A stretch of 64,000 nt of DNA from an uncultured Thermoanaerobaculia bacterium (GTDB lineage Bacteria; Acidobacteriota; Thermoanaerobaculia; Multivoradales; Multivoraceae): NCBI GenBank assembly GCA_951812325.1, contig OX638294.1:2768859-2832858 (forward strand), read 5' to 3'. Made by a program: the position numbers and the translations under genes. Under the pieces are notes generated by a model. That model did no database searches. It saw nothing but the letters and a program-made list of their open reading frames with translations, and was not told the DNA's origin. Of this stretch, positions 45,585 to 53,541 are shown in pieces; the first letter of the stretch is position 1; each line of letters starts with the position of its first letter.

Positions 45585-45613
45585 AGGGGCCCTTCAGTGC
45601 GGAGTGGGTTCTC

Positions 45614-46585
45614 CTACTCGGTTACCCAGGGCGTGCCGTCGAGGTGGGCCTGGTAGTGGTTTGCCAGCCCGGCCTTGCGGTGGCGGGAGGCGGCCCGGAA
45701 GTCGGGGTTCATCGTCATCTGGATGAAGGCCTTTCGGGTGGGGAAGAACATGATGGCGGCGGCGTGCCACGGGGGGGCGGAGGGTCCGATCATCACTTGC
45801 TCGACTGTCGTGCTGAAGGCGACGCGGCCTCCCAGGTCGGCAAGGACCTGGCCGGCGGCGGCAACGTACCTGGAGAAGGCCTCCTGGCCCGAGACGTTCG
45901 CGGCTTGTGTGCCGTACTCCTCGTCGGCTGGGCTGTACTGCGCGCGTTCGTTGAACTGGAACAGGTTGAGCGCGGCGACGGGCGTTTCGGGGTCGAGCGC
46001 GGCGAGAGTTGCGAGTTGACTGTCGTCAGGTTCGAATCTGGTGTTCAGGGCGGCTTCCTTTCGTGGAGGCTGGTCGGGCCGTGGGCGACCGGCAAGCTGG
46101 AGACTGCGCCGGTAGCTGGCGCCCTGCCCCGGGGTCTCGGTCACGGTGACCTCCACGACATCGATTTGATGGTGAAGGTGCGCCCATCGATCCCGGAGAC
46201 GCTGCCAGAGGAAGCGCGCGAGCGCCTCGACCGTCACGTTGGCGACGGGCAGCAGGACGACCTCCGGGGACGGGAACTCGTAGCGCCGCGAGTCGAAGAC
46301 CGCCGCCATCGTCTCACCGCGGTGGGTCAGTCCGAGGTGGGGACACTTCGCCGGCAGAAGGACCTTCTCGTCCAGGACGGCGCATTCGGCGCGGATATCC
46401 CGCTTCGCGGTGGTGGCGGGGACCAGGAAGTCCAGGTCATCGACCTCGGATCCGCTCAACTCGACCGTGACCCGGTAGTTGTGGCCGTGCAGCGGTTCCG
46501 CTTCGCTGTCGCCGAAGACAGTGAAGTGCGCGGCGGAGAACTTGAAGTCCTCCTTGCCGAGGCGAAGGGAAAACGTGCCGGACAC
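45614..46585 (-). CDS. Fusion of a 6-pyruvoyl-tetrahydropterin synthase-like domain with a DUF1330 domain
   Basis: A 323-residue two-domain protein. Residues 1-165 are PTPS/QueD-like: FKFSAAHF (zinc His20), LHGHNYRVTVEL (zinc His33 and His35), and a late NVTVEALARFLWQRL helix. The catalytic Cys expected four residues before HGH is Ala29, next to Glu30. That resembles Cys-less PTPS paralogues such as the PTPS-III group that acts on dihydroneopterin. Residues about 195-323 are DUF1330 (VAALNLFQFNERAQY, FSRYVAAAGQ, FPTRKAFIQMTMNPDFRAASRHRKAGL). Divergent folE supports a pterin role. The GTG start is at 46585. Confidence 0.82.
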   Translation of the reverse strand: MSGTFSLRLGKEDFKFSAAHFTVFGDSEAEPLHGHNYRVTVELSGSEVDDLDFLVPATTAKRDIRAECAVLDEKVLLPAKCPHLGLTHRGETMAAVFDSRRYEFPSPEVVLLPVANVTVEALARFLWQRLRDRWAHLHHQIDVVEVTVTETPGQGASYRRSLQLAGRPRPDQPPRKEAALNTRFEPDDSQLATLAALDPETPVAALNLFQFNERAQYSPADEEYGTQAANVSGQEAFSRYVAAAGQVLADLGGRVAFSTTVEQVMIGPSAPPWHAAAIMFFPTRKAFIQMTMNPDFRAASRHRKAGLANHYQAHLDGTPWVTE

Positions 46586-46620
46586 GGGCCGATCGTAGCC
46601 TCCGGCCGGTCCGCCGGCTG

Positions 46621-46848
46621 CTACAGCAGGTCGGCGACCGCGGACTCGACTTCGCCGTCGTCGGGGAAGCGGCCGAGTTGCCTCTTGGAGAACACGGATC
46701 GGCCGTCGAGGGCGACTTCGAAGACGCCGCCGCTGCCGTCGACCAGCTCGGAATCGAGGTTGAACCGCTCCTTCAACTGAGACGCCAGACCGGCGGCTCG
46801 GGGGCGGTAGTTTCACATCACGCAGTATTCGATCGTGACTCGGCTCAT
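46621..46848 (-). CDS. SelW/Rdx-family selenoprotein with in-frame UGA (CxxU)
   Basis: Read through one in-frame TGA (46815-46813), this is a 75-residue protein starting MSRVTIEYCVM-U-NYRPRAAGLASQ and ending AVADLL. It is a complete SelW-like (Rdx) thioredoxin-fold protein with the redox motif C9-V-M-U12. The segment GGVFEVALDGRSVFSKRQLGRFPDDGEVE is the conserved second half of the family. A hairpin with GGUCU in its loop lies just after the UGA. The family is a small redox protein with Cys or Sec at position U12. It precedes the PTPS-DUF1330 gene by 35 bp. A conventional gene caller would miss it. Confidence 0.85.
46779..46799 (-). promoter_or_regulatory. Bacterial SECIS-like hairpin
   Basis: Starting 13 nt after the UGA on the minus strand, GAGCCGCC-GGTCT-GGCGTCTC forms a stem of seven pairs with one C-U mismatch and an apical GGUCU. 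The E. coli fdhF SECIS has the same GGUCU in its SelB-binding loop. The loop begins 21 nt after the UGA, within the usual range. Confidence 0.75.
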
Positions 46849-46893
46849 TTGGGTCCCGGTTCGGCAGTTGTCTTGAGCGGCCTACGGTAGCAT

Positions 46894-47538
46894 GTGCCGA
46901 TGCGAGTCCTGGAGCCGGTTGAGACGATTGCGGAACGCGAGCGAAGGCAGCAGGAGCTTGCGGCAGCGAGCCCGGGCGTCGAGCGGGTGGAGCGTCTTGC
47001 GGAGCGCGTCCGCGAGGTGCTCGTCGAACTCGGCCTCGATCTGGACGAACCGAATCTGCGCACCACTCACGAGCGGGTGGCCCGGATGTATCTGGAGATG
47101 TTTCGCGGTCTCGACCAGGGGTCGCAGCCGCGGGTCACGACCTTCCCGAACGACGAGAACTACCGGGCGATGGTCATGGAGAAGAACATTCCCTTCTACT
47201 CCATGTGTTCGCATCACCTGGTGCCGTTCTACGGCCACGCGCACATCGCCTACGTGCCCGGCGACAAGATTCTGGGGCTGTCCAAGTTCGCGCGCATTCT
47301 CGAGTTCTACGCCAAGCGGCCGCAGCTCCAGGAACGGCTCACCGAGCAGGTGGTCAGCTTCCTCGAGGAGGAACTCCGGCCGCGCGGCGCGATGGTCGTG
47401 ATCGAGGCGCGCCACCTCTGTGTCGAGATGCGCGGCGTCGAGAAGTCCGGCGCGATGACGGTGACGTCGGCCCTCCGGGGCATCTTCCACGAGCGACCGA
47501 TCCGGCAGGAGTTCCTGGATCTCCTGAAGGTTCGTTGA
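46894..47538 (+). CDS. folE: GTP cyclohydrolase I
   Basis: A 214-residue enzyme converting GTP to 7,8-dihydroneopterin triphosphate, the first step of folate and pterin synthesis. Family marks are RTTHERVARMYLEMF, FYSMCSHHLVPFYGHAHIAYVPGDKILGLSKFARI (zinc Cys and His), and VVIEARHLCVEMRGVEKSGAMTVTSALRG (second zinc Cys). The GTG at 46894 is given; the ATG at 46900 is equally possible. It diverges from the selenoprotein gene by 45 bp and its stop overlaps the start of the GWxTD gene (TGATG). Confidence 0.95.
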   Translation: MPMRVLEPVETIAERERRQQELAAASPGVERVERLAERVREVLVELGLDLDEPNLRTTHERVARMYLEMFRGLDQGSQPRVTTFPNDENYRAMVMEKNIPFYSMCSHHLVPFYGHAHIAYVPGDKILGLSKFARILEFYAKRPQLQERLTEQVVSFLEEELRPRGAMVVIEARHLCVEMRGVEKSGAMTVTSALRGIFHERPIRQEFLDLLKVR

Positions 47539-48161
47539 TGTTGCGGCGCCCGGCCGCCCTGGTACTGGTACTGGTACTGGCACTGGCCCTGGTTCTGGGC
47601 GCGGCCCAGGCGGCCATGGCTGCGGACAGTCTCGAGCGGCTTGATCCGGACGACCTGATCAATCCCTTCCTGGGGCCCGCCTTCACGCGCTGGCTGGTGG
47701 GTCCGGTGGGCCAGCTCGCCGACGAGGAGGAGCGGACCCTCTTCCTGCTGCTCGAATCGAACGAGGAGGCGGAGGCCTTCGTCGAGCAGTTCTGGAGTCG
47801 CAGGGAGGACGCGCTGAAACGGCAGTTCGAGTCGCGGGCTGCCGAGGCGGACAAGCGCTACTCGGAGTCGGGCCTGCTCGGCCGCCGAACGGATCGCGGC
47901 ATGGTCCATGTCCTGTTCGGCGAGCCGGAGAAGACGGAGTGGGAGGAGCACCGCAACGTCGATGACCCGGACGTCGAACTCTGGACGTACCCGAAGGGCG
48001 CGGCCAGGGGACTGAACGGCAGGAAGCCGTCCCGCCGATACCGCTTCGCCCGCGACGGCGATGTGATGCGGCTGTTCTCCAACGACCCGAACGACCCGGC
48101 CAACCGCCGCCGCCAGATGATACGCCGCATCAGGGACCCCTCCCGCCGTCCCTGGCGATAG
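47538..48161 (+). CDS. Secreted GWxTD-domain protein
   Basis: A 207-residue exported protein. The signal peptide contains a Val/Leu/Ala run (ALVLVLVLALALVLGAAQAAMA) encoded by tandem CTGGTA-type hexamers. The mature part carries the GWxTD domain: a FVEQFWSRREDAL helix, RYSESGLLGRRTDRGMVHVLFGEPEKTEW (here GRRTD in place of GWxTD) and DPDVELWTYPKG. The domain is typical of Acidobacteriota and some Bacteroidota, and its function is unknown. Translation is coupled to folE by a TGATG overlap. Confidence 0.85.
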   Translation: MLRRPAALVLVLVLALALVLGAAQAAMAADSLERLDPDDLINPFLGPAFTRWLVGPVGQLADEEERTLFLLLESNEEAEAFVEQFWSRREDALKRQFESRAAEADKRYSESGLLGRRTDRGMVHVLFGEPEKTEWEEHRNVDDPDVELWTYPKGAARGLNGRKPSRRYRFARDGDVMRLFSNDPNDPANRRRQMIRRIRDPSRRPWR

Positions 48162-48261
48162 CGACCGAAAGCGGGCCCGCGCCGCGGGCGGCTGCAGCCC
48201 GCCCGGCCGCGGCAGCGCCGCCGAGCGGGCCGGCGTCCGCCTCGCCCGCGAGGGGAGCCCG

Positions 48262-48537
48262 CTACGCCGGTTCGCCGATCGCGTCGAAGTCGAGCCGGCC
48301 CGCGGGGTCGGCGTCGGCCGGGAAGAGGAAGTCCTTCATGTGGCGGGAGAGGGTCGCCTGGGCTTCCGGTTCCATGAAGTTCAGGCGGAGTTCGTTGATC
48401 ACCTTGATCTCCATCGCCATCCATTCGCCCCAGCAGCCGGCGCAGACGCGGGCGGCGACCTCCTCGCCGAGGGAACCGGGGAACGGGGGATCGCCCAGGG
48501 CTTCCCGTTGCTCTTCGCAGCGTGCGCAGACGATCAT
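48262..48537 (-). CDS. YggX-like Fe(II)-trafficking family protein with two CxxC pairs
   Basis: A 91-residue protein resembling YggX/Fe(2+)-trafficking proteins: PPFPGSLGEEVAARVCAGCWGEWMAMEIKVINELRLNFMEPEAQATLSRHMKDFLFP aligns along the YggX core (EWxxxQxxLINExRLNxxDPxAxxxL). CARC (residues 4-7) and CAGC (32-35) form a likely metal site, as in longer Cys-containing members. The proposed role is protection of Fe-S clusters. Its start overlaps the mlaD stop by 4 bp. Confidence 0.8.
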   Translation of the reverse strand: MIVCARCEEQREALGDPPFPGSLGEEVAARVCAGCWGEWMAMEIKVINELRLNFMEPEAQATLSRHMKDFLFPADADPAGRLDFDAIGEPA

Positions 48538-49694
48538 CGGCCCTCCTCCGGCGCGCCGGACCCGGCGTCCGTTGCCGCGTTCTGCGCGTCCTTGTAGCGT
48601 TTCTTGATCCCCGCCTTCTGACGGTTGCGGATCAGCCAGCGGAGCAGCTTCGATTCGTTGATGCCGACGACGAGATCGTCCAGCGCCTGGTAGATCGCGG
48701 GGTCGTTGATCAGCCTGGCCGCGGTGCCGTCGCCCTCGGAGACCCGCTCCAGGGTGGAATTCAGGCGCTGCAGGAGTTGCTCCACCTCGGTGGTCAACGA
48801 TTCGCTCAGTTCCTCGTCGGTCAGCAGCCGGGGCAGCAGACCGTCGGCGTCCCTGAGATCGGCGGCGATGGCGCGCAGGTCGGCGGCGGCGCCCTGTGTG
48901 TCGGCCATCGTCGATTCGAAGCGGGTCTTCAGTTCGGCGTCGTGGAGGAGGGCCGCCGCCAGGCCGTCGCCTTCACGCAGCTGGGTCAGGGTTTCGTCGA
49001 TCGTGTCGAGGGACGACGTGAGCTGGTCACCCAACTCATCGTCGGTCAGCAGGCGGCCGAGCACCCCGTGGCCCGCCTCCACCTGGCTGGTCAGCCGATC
49101 GATCGACTCCAGTGCGTTGATCACGGTGTCGGTGATCCTCTGGTCTTCGCGGCCGGCGACCAGCTCGCCGAGCAGTCCTTCGCCGCGCTCCATGCGGCCG
49201 AGGATCGTCGACAGCGAGTGGGCGGTCAGGACGATGTGATCGACCACGTCGGCGCCGCTGGCGATCAGGTCGTCGACATCGGTGGGCAGGGCGGCCGGGA
49301 TCTCGTCGCCCGGATTCAGGAGCACCGCCCCGGGCGAACCCGAGGTGATCTCGACGTACTTGTCGCCGAGCAGTCCCAGGGTCTTGATCCTGGCCAGGGA
49401 ATCGCGGCGCAGCCGGTTCGCGTAGCGGCGTTCGACACTGATCCGCACTTCCAGCATCTCGCTCTCCGGCCGCTCGCTGAGCAGGATGCGGTCCACCTTT
49501 CCGACCGTGACGCCGTTCAGCTGGACCGGGTTGTCCTCGGCCAGACCGGCGGCGTTGGGGAACATGATGCGGTAGGAGTTGCTGGCCCGGAACAGGAAGC
49601 TCTGATTGCCGATGGCGAGGATGAAGCCGGCCAGGACGACGAGTGCGCCCAGCACGGTCAGCCCCACTCTGGCAGTGTTCGGATCACGCTGCAT
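48534..49694 (-). CDS. mlaD: MlaD/MCE-family lipid-transport protein
   Basis: A 386-residue protein anchored by an N-terminal helix (VGLTVLGALVVLAGFILAIG). It is followed by one MCE domain (YRIMFPNAAGLAEDNPVQLNGVTVGKVDRI...IKTLGLLGDKYVEI, residues about 35-120) and a long helical region with repeated GxGLLxxLL/GD-type turns (GEGLLGELV, GHGVLGRLL, GDGLAAALL, ADGLLPRLL). The helical part probably forms the periplasmic tube. It is the substrate-binding component of the Mla phospholipid transporter. It overlaps the ATPase gene by 11 bp. Confidence 0.92.
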   Translation of the reverse strand: MQRDPNTARVGLTVLGALVVLAGFILAIGNQSFLFRASNSYRIMFPNAAGLAEDNPVQLNGVTVGKVDRILLSERPESEMLEVRISVERRYANRLRRDSLARIKTLGLLGDKYVEITSGSPGAVLLNPGDEIPAALPTDVDDLIASGADVVDHIVLTAHSLSTILGRMERGEGLLGELVAGREDQRITDTVINALESIDRLTSQVEAGHGVLGRLLTDDELGDQLTSSLDTIDETLTQLREGDGLAAALLHDAELKTRFESTMADTQGAAADLRAIAADLRDADGLLPRLLTDEELSESLTTEVEQLLQRLNSTLERVSEGDGTAARLINDPAIYQALDDLVVGINESKLLRWLIRNRQKAGIKKRYKDAQNAATDAGSGAPEEGR

Positions 49695-50484
49695 CGATGT
49701 CCTCCTTTGCGGACGGCTGTCGAACTTCCAGGAATGCCCCGAGTGCCGTGTCCGTGCTGCGTTCGGCTTGCGCCCAGGTGCCGATGAAGCGGAACCGGCC
49801 TCCGTCGAGGAGCGCCACGCGGTCGCCCACCTCGCGGGCGAGTCGCAGATCATGGGTGACGACGACGGACGTCGTGCCGAACCTCTTCTGGGTGCTGCGG
49901 ATCAGACTGGAGATCGTTGCCGAGGTCACGGGATCGAGGCCGGCCGTCGGCTCGTCGTAGAGCACGACCTCGGGGTTCAGGACCAGGGAGCGGGCGAGCG
50001 CGACCCGTTTCTTCATGCCGCCGGACAGGGCCGAGGGCATGCGCTCCTCGATGCCGGACAAGCCCACCCACGCCAAGGCGTCGGCAACACGCTCGCGGAT
50101 CTCTTCCTCGCTCAACCGGTGGTGCTCACGGAGGGGAAAGGCAACGTTCTCGAGCACGTTGATCGAGTCGAAGAGGGCTCCGGACTGGAACTGCATCGCC
50201 ATTCGTCGCCGCAGGGGGTACAACTGGCGCTCGGTCAGCCGCACGAGATCCGCTCCCTCGAACAGGACCGTGCCCGCATCGGCCTCGTCGAGTCCGTTGA
50301 GCTGGCGCAGAGTCAGGCTCTTGCCGGAGCCGGAACGGCCGAGGATCACCAGGCACTCGCCGCGCATGACGTCGAAACTCAGGTCGTCGAGAACCGCGCG
50401 GTCGCCGAATCGACGGCAGAGCCCGCGGACCACGTAGAGCGCCTCGCCGCGACCCGGATGCGGCCGCCCGTCAGGCGAGGACAT
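49684..50484 (-). CDS. mlaF: Mla-type ABC transporter ATP-binding protein
   Basis: A 266-residue ATPase with Walker A GRSGSGKS, the MlaF-like FQSGALFDSINVLENVAFPL Q-loop segment, signature SALSGGMKKRVALARSLVLNPEVVLYDEPTAGLDP and switch His in VVTHDL. It energises phospholipid exchange between membranes. It overlaps mlaE by 14 bp and mlaD by 11 bp. Confidence 0.94.
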   Translation of the reverse strand: MSSPDGRPHPGRGEALYVVRGLCRRFGDRAVLDDLSFDVMRGECLVILGRSGSGKSLTLRQLNGLDEADAGTVLFEGADLVRLTERQLYPLRRRMAMQFQSGALFDSINVLENVAFPLREHHRLSEEEIRERVADALAWVGLSGIEERMPSALSGGMKKRVALARSLVLNPEVVLYDEPTAGLDPVTSATISSLIRSTQKRFGTTSVVVTHDLRLAREVGDRVALLDGGRFRFIGTWAQAERSTDTALGAFLEVRQPSAKEDIDAA

Positions 50485-51265
50485 GGAAAAGCTTGGTCAG
50501 AAAGAAGTCAGATACGAGGACCATGATCGATGCCCAGACCACGGTCCTGGTCGTGGCGCGCCCGACCCCCTCGGCGCCGCCGGTCGCGGTGAGGCCGTTG
50601 TAGCAGCCGATGGTGGCGATGAACCCGGCGAAGAAGACGGACTTGCCCAGACCGTTCAGCACGTCGCCCAGGGTCAGGGCCTGCAGGACATCGTTCGTGT
50701 AGAGGCCGTAGGACACGTTCAACTGGTTCGTGGCGATGAACAGGCCGCCGAGGATGCCCAGGAAGTCACCCAGGATGGTGAGCACGGGCAGCATGAACAG
50801 GCTGGCGGCAAGTTTCGGCACGACCAGCTTCTTTACCGGATCGGCCGCCATGGAGCGCATCGCATCGACCTGCTCGGTGACCTTCATCGTGCCCAGTTCC
50901 GCGGTCATGCCGGAACCGATCCGGCCGCCGACGATCAGCGCGACGAGTACCGGTCCGAGTTCCCTGGTCAGCGACTTGGACACCACGCTTCCGATGTAGT
51001 ACTTGACGCCCAGTTCCGGCAGACTGTAGGCCGTCTGCAGAGCCAGTACCATGCCGGTGAACAGGGTGGTGACCGCGGCGACGCCGAGGGAGCTGACGCC
51101 GAGGTGTTCCATCTGATGAAGCCATGACCGGAACTCGTAAGGTGGTCTGGCCATGGCGGTCAGGCCGCGGCCGGCCAGAAGAGACAACGCGCCGAAGTGG
51201 CGCAGCGGGGCCGCGAAATCGATCAGAATCCTGGGTGCAGCCTGTTTCATCAGCCCGCGGGGCAA
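50471..51265 (-). CDS. mlaE: Mla-type ABC transporter permease
   Basis: A 264-residue MlaE permease. Characteristic segments are GVAAVTTLFTGMVLALQTAYSLPELGVKYYIGSVVSKSLTRELGPVLVALIVGGRIGSGMTAELGTMKVTEQVDAMRSMAADPVKKLVVPKLAA, with four to five membrane helices. It is the first gene of the mlaE-mlaF-mlaD-yggX-like operon. It diverges from plsC over 170 bp that hold no gene. Confidence 0.94.
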   Translation of the reverse strand: MPRGLMKQAAPRILIDFAAPLRHFGALSLLAGRGLTAMARPPYEFRSWLHQMEHLGVSSLGVAAVTTLFTGMVLALQTAYSLPELGVKYYIGSVVSKSLTRELGPVLVALIVGGRIGSGMTAELGTMKVTEQVDAMRSMAADPVKKLVVPKLAASLFMLPVLTILGDFLGILGGLFIATNQLNVSYGLYTNDVLQALTLGDVLNGLGKSVFFAGFIATIGCYNGLTATGGAEGVGRATTRTVVWASIMVLVSDFFLTKLFHVLA

Positions 51266-51435
51266 GTACTTGGCGCGTGTCGTGCTCGCGGCGCGTGCCT
51301 GGTGTTAGCTTCCCCTTCCGGGGAGCGTTGAGCAAGACCTTGTCCAAACGGCATCCTACCGTCGCAAGCTCGGCACATGGCCCGAGTGCGTGCCTCGGCG
51401 CGTCCCCTCCACCCGGCGAAGCTCGGGCCGGTGGA

Positions 51436-52212
51436 GTGTCGTCGCCGCGGCCGGCGGCCTGGGCGCTGGCGGTCGCGTCCGTCACGGGCAACCTGTATCT
51501 CGTCTTCGGCAGCGTTCTGATGGGGGTTGCCGCGGCCGCCGCCTCGTGCCTGCCGGGCCGCGACTGGGCGGGAGTGGTCGCGCGGCTGTGGGCCCGGGGG
51601 CTGCTCTTGACGAGCGGTGTCCGGCTGCGCCTCCACTACGCGGGCGGCGACCTCGCGGCCTGGCGCGCGGCGGCGGAAGGTCGTCCACTGGTGTACATGG
51701 CGAACCACAGGAGTCTCTACGACGTGGCCGCCCTGCTCGCGATTCTGGAATCGCCGGTGCGCTTCCTGACCAAGCGCAGCCTGTTCCGCCTGCCGGGATT
51801 CGGCTGGGGGCTCAAGGCGGCGGGTTTCGTGCCGGTGGACCGTGACGATCGCAGCCGTGCGGTCGAGACGTTCGCCGTCGCCGGCAAGTTGCTGGCCTCG
51901 GGAGTCTCCCTGGTCGTGTTCCCGGAGGAGACCCGGAGTTCCGGACCCCGGATGAAGCCGTTTCGGCGCGGCGGCTTCCTGCTGGCTCTCAAGGGACGGG
52001 CGCCGGTCGCCCCGATCGGCATCCGCGGCGCCGGCCGCATCCGGCGCAAGGGCGCGCTGGCGGTGCGGCCGGCCACCGTCGAGTTGTTCTTCGGCGAGGT
52101 GATGGACCCGATCGGCCTGGGAGTGCGTGGACGAAGGACGTTCATGGTGGATGTGGAGCGGTGCGTTGGCCGGTTGGCGAATCTGGGGACTGCGGGAGAA
52201 GGCAATGGCTGA
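51436..52212 (+). CDS. plsC: 1-acylglycerol-3-phosphate acyltransferase (PlsC-like)
   Basis: A 258-residue membrane acyltransferase. An N-terminal hydrophobic region (LYLVFGSVLMGVAAAAASCLPG) precedes the HX4D catalytic motif NHRSLYD, the FLTKRSLFRLPGFGWGLKAAGFVPVDR segment and the VFPEETRS motif. It probably makes phosphatidic acid. The start is uncertain: GTG 51436 is given, with longer in-frame TTG options upstream but no good ribosome-binding site. It overlaps mrp by 8 bp. Confidence 0.85.
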   Translation: MSSPRPAAWALAVASVTGNLYLVFGSVLMGVAAAAASCLPGRDWAGVVARLWARGLLLTSGVRLRLHYAGGDLAAWRAAAEGRPLVYMANHRSLYDVAALLAILESPVRFLTKRSLFRLPGFGWGLKAAGFVPVDRDDRSRAVETFAVAGKLLASGVSLVVFPEETRSSGPRMKPFRRGGFLLALKGRAPVAPIGIRGAGRIRRKGALAVRPATVELFFGEVMDPIGLGVRGRRTFMVDVERCVGRLANLGTAGEGNG

Positions 52213-53278
52213 AGCGATCGAGAACAGGGTGCGCGAGTGCCTCCGGACGATCACCTTCCCGGGCATGAAACGGGACATCGTCTCATTCGGTTTCGTGCAG
52301 CGGGTGGGTGTGAGCGGAGGCGAGGTGGTGGTTGATCTGCGTGTGCCGACACGGGACGCCGGCGCCGCCCGGGAGATCCGGCGCCGAATCGCGGATGCGG
52401 TCGGCTCGCTTGACGGCGTTTCGAACGTGCGGGTGTCGCTGGAAGTGGCGACGGCGCCCGCTCCGGCCACGGCACGGGACCCATCCCTGCTGCCGGGGGT
52501 GTCCCGCATCGTGGCGGTGGCCAGCGGCAAGGGCGGCGTCGGCAAGTCCACCGTGGCGACCAACCTGAGTGCGGCCATGGCGGCCGCCGGGCTGCGGGTG
52601 GGACTGCTCGACGCGGACATCTACGGCCCCTCGATCCCGTTGATGTTCGGTATCGACCGCCGGCCCGAGATCGTGGACGGCAAGATACAACCCTTCAAGC
52701 GCCACGGCGTGCGGGTCATGTCGCTCGGCTTCCTCCTGGATCCGGACACGCCGGTGATCTGGCGGGGGCCGATGGTCATGAAGGCGCTCGGCCAACTCCT
52801 CGGCGACGTGGACTGGGGTGAGCTCGACTACCTGCTGCTCGACCTGCCGCCCGGTACCGGGGATGCGGCGCTCACCCTGACGCAGAAGCTGCCCCTGTCC
52901 GGGGCCGTGATCGTCTCGACGCCCCAGGACGTGGCCCTGATCGATGCGCGCAAGGGGCTCGCCATGTTCCGCAAGGTCGAGGTTCCGGTGCTGGGAATGA
53001 TCGAGAACATGTCCACCTTCGTCTGCCCCCATTGCGGCGAGACGACGGACATCTTCAAGCGGGGAGGCGTTGAGCGCACCGCGGAGCTGCTGGACTGCGA
53101 GCTCCTGGGGGCGATTCCGCTTGACGGCGCGCTGGTGCGGGGCAGCGACGCGGGTGTCCCGATCGTCGTCGCGGCGCCCGACGGTGAGCATGCCGGCATC
53201 TTCCAGGACATCGTTGCGGCGGTTGAGCGCCGGCTCCTGGAACTGGCGTCCGCTCGACCGAGTTTGACGATCGTCTAG
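52205..53278 (+). CDS. Mrp/ApbC-type Fe-S cluster carrier ATPase
   Basis: A 357-residue P-loop ATPase. The N-terminal MIP18/DUF59 domain (residues about 1-85) is followed by the deviant Walker A ASGKGGVGKST (106-116), the IYGPSIPLMFG and DYLLLDLPPGTGDAALT segments, and CPHC (cluster-binding CxxC). It transfers Fe-S clusters to apoproteins. The TAG stop (53276-53278) is the start of a MITE terminal repeat. Confidence 0.93.
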   Translation: MAEAIENRVRECLRTITFPGMKRDIVSFGFVQRVGVSGGEVVVDLRVPTRDAGAAREIRRRIADAVGSLDGVSNVRVSLEVATAPAPATARDPSLLPGVSRIVAVASGKGGVGKSTVATNLSAAMAAAGLRVGLLDADIYGPSIPLMFGIDRRPEIVDGKIQPFKRHGVRVMSLGFLLDPDTPVIWRGPMVMKALGQLLGDVDWGELDYLLLDLPPGTGDAALTLTQKLPLSGAVIVSTPQDVALIDARKGLAMFRKVEVPVLGMIENMSTFVCPHCGETTDIFKRGGVERTAELLDCELLGAIPLDGALVRGSDAGVPIVVAAPDGEHAGIFQDIVAAVERRLLELASARPSLTIV

Positions 53279-53524
53279 CAGGCCGTGGTGAACGTCCGTG
53301 TCGCATCCGGAGCGGTCAGGCGCCCGTCCAGCAGGGCGCGGCGGGGGAGCGTATCGCGCCGCCTGCAATCCCGCGAACAGGGGCGACCGGGGAGCAACCC
53401 GGGCGGCGCGTCCCGCGCCACGCGCGACCCGCCTCCGGGTGCGGGTCCTCGAGCACCCGGAGGGCACGACGCCGGACGGGATGCATGGCCGATCGAATGC
53501 GGCGTGACGCTTGCCGCGGTCCGC
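53278..53524. mobile_element. Second MITE-like element, diverged terminal repeats
   Basis: This is collinear with the 17039 element: GCAGGCCGTGGTGAACGTCC left end, GAGCGGTCAGGCGCCCGTCC, GGGGAGCGTATCGCGCCGCC, ACGGGATGCATGGCCGATCG and right end GACGCTTGCCGCGGTCCGC. Both ends sit in CTAG (53275-53278 and 53524-53527). The left CTAG includes the mrp stop codon. The next gene starts 17 bp beyond. Confidence 0.85.
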
Positions 53525-53541
53525 TAGCGAGCGGTCGTCGA

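Noticed and set aside
46813-46815. TGA in the selW-like gene as a simple nonsense mutation or sequencing error
   Set aside because: It stands exactly at the second redox position of the CxxC/CxxU motif, the rest of the frame is intact, and a GGUCU-loop hairpin follows at the right distance.
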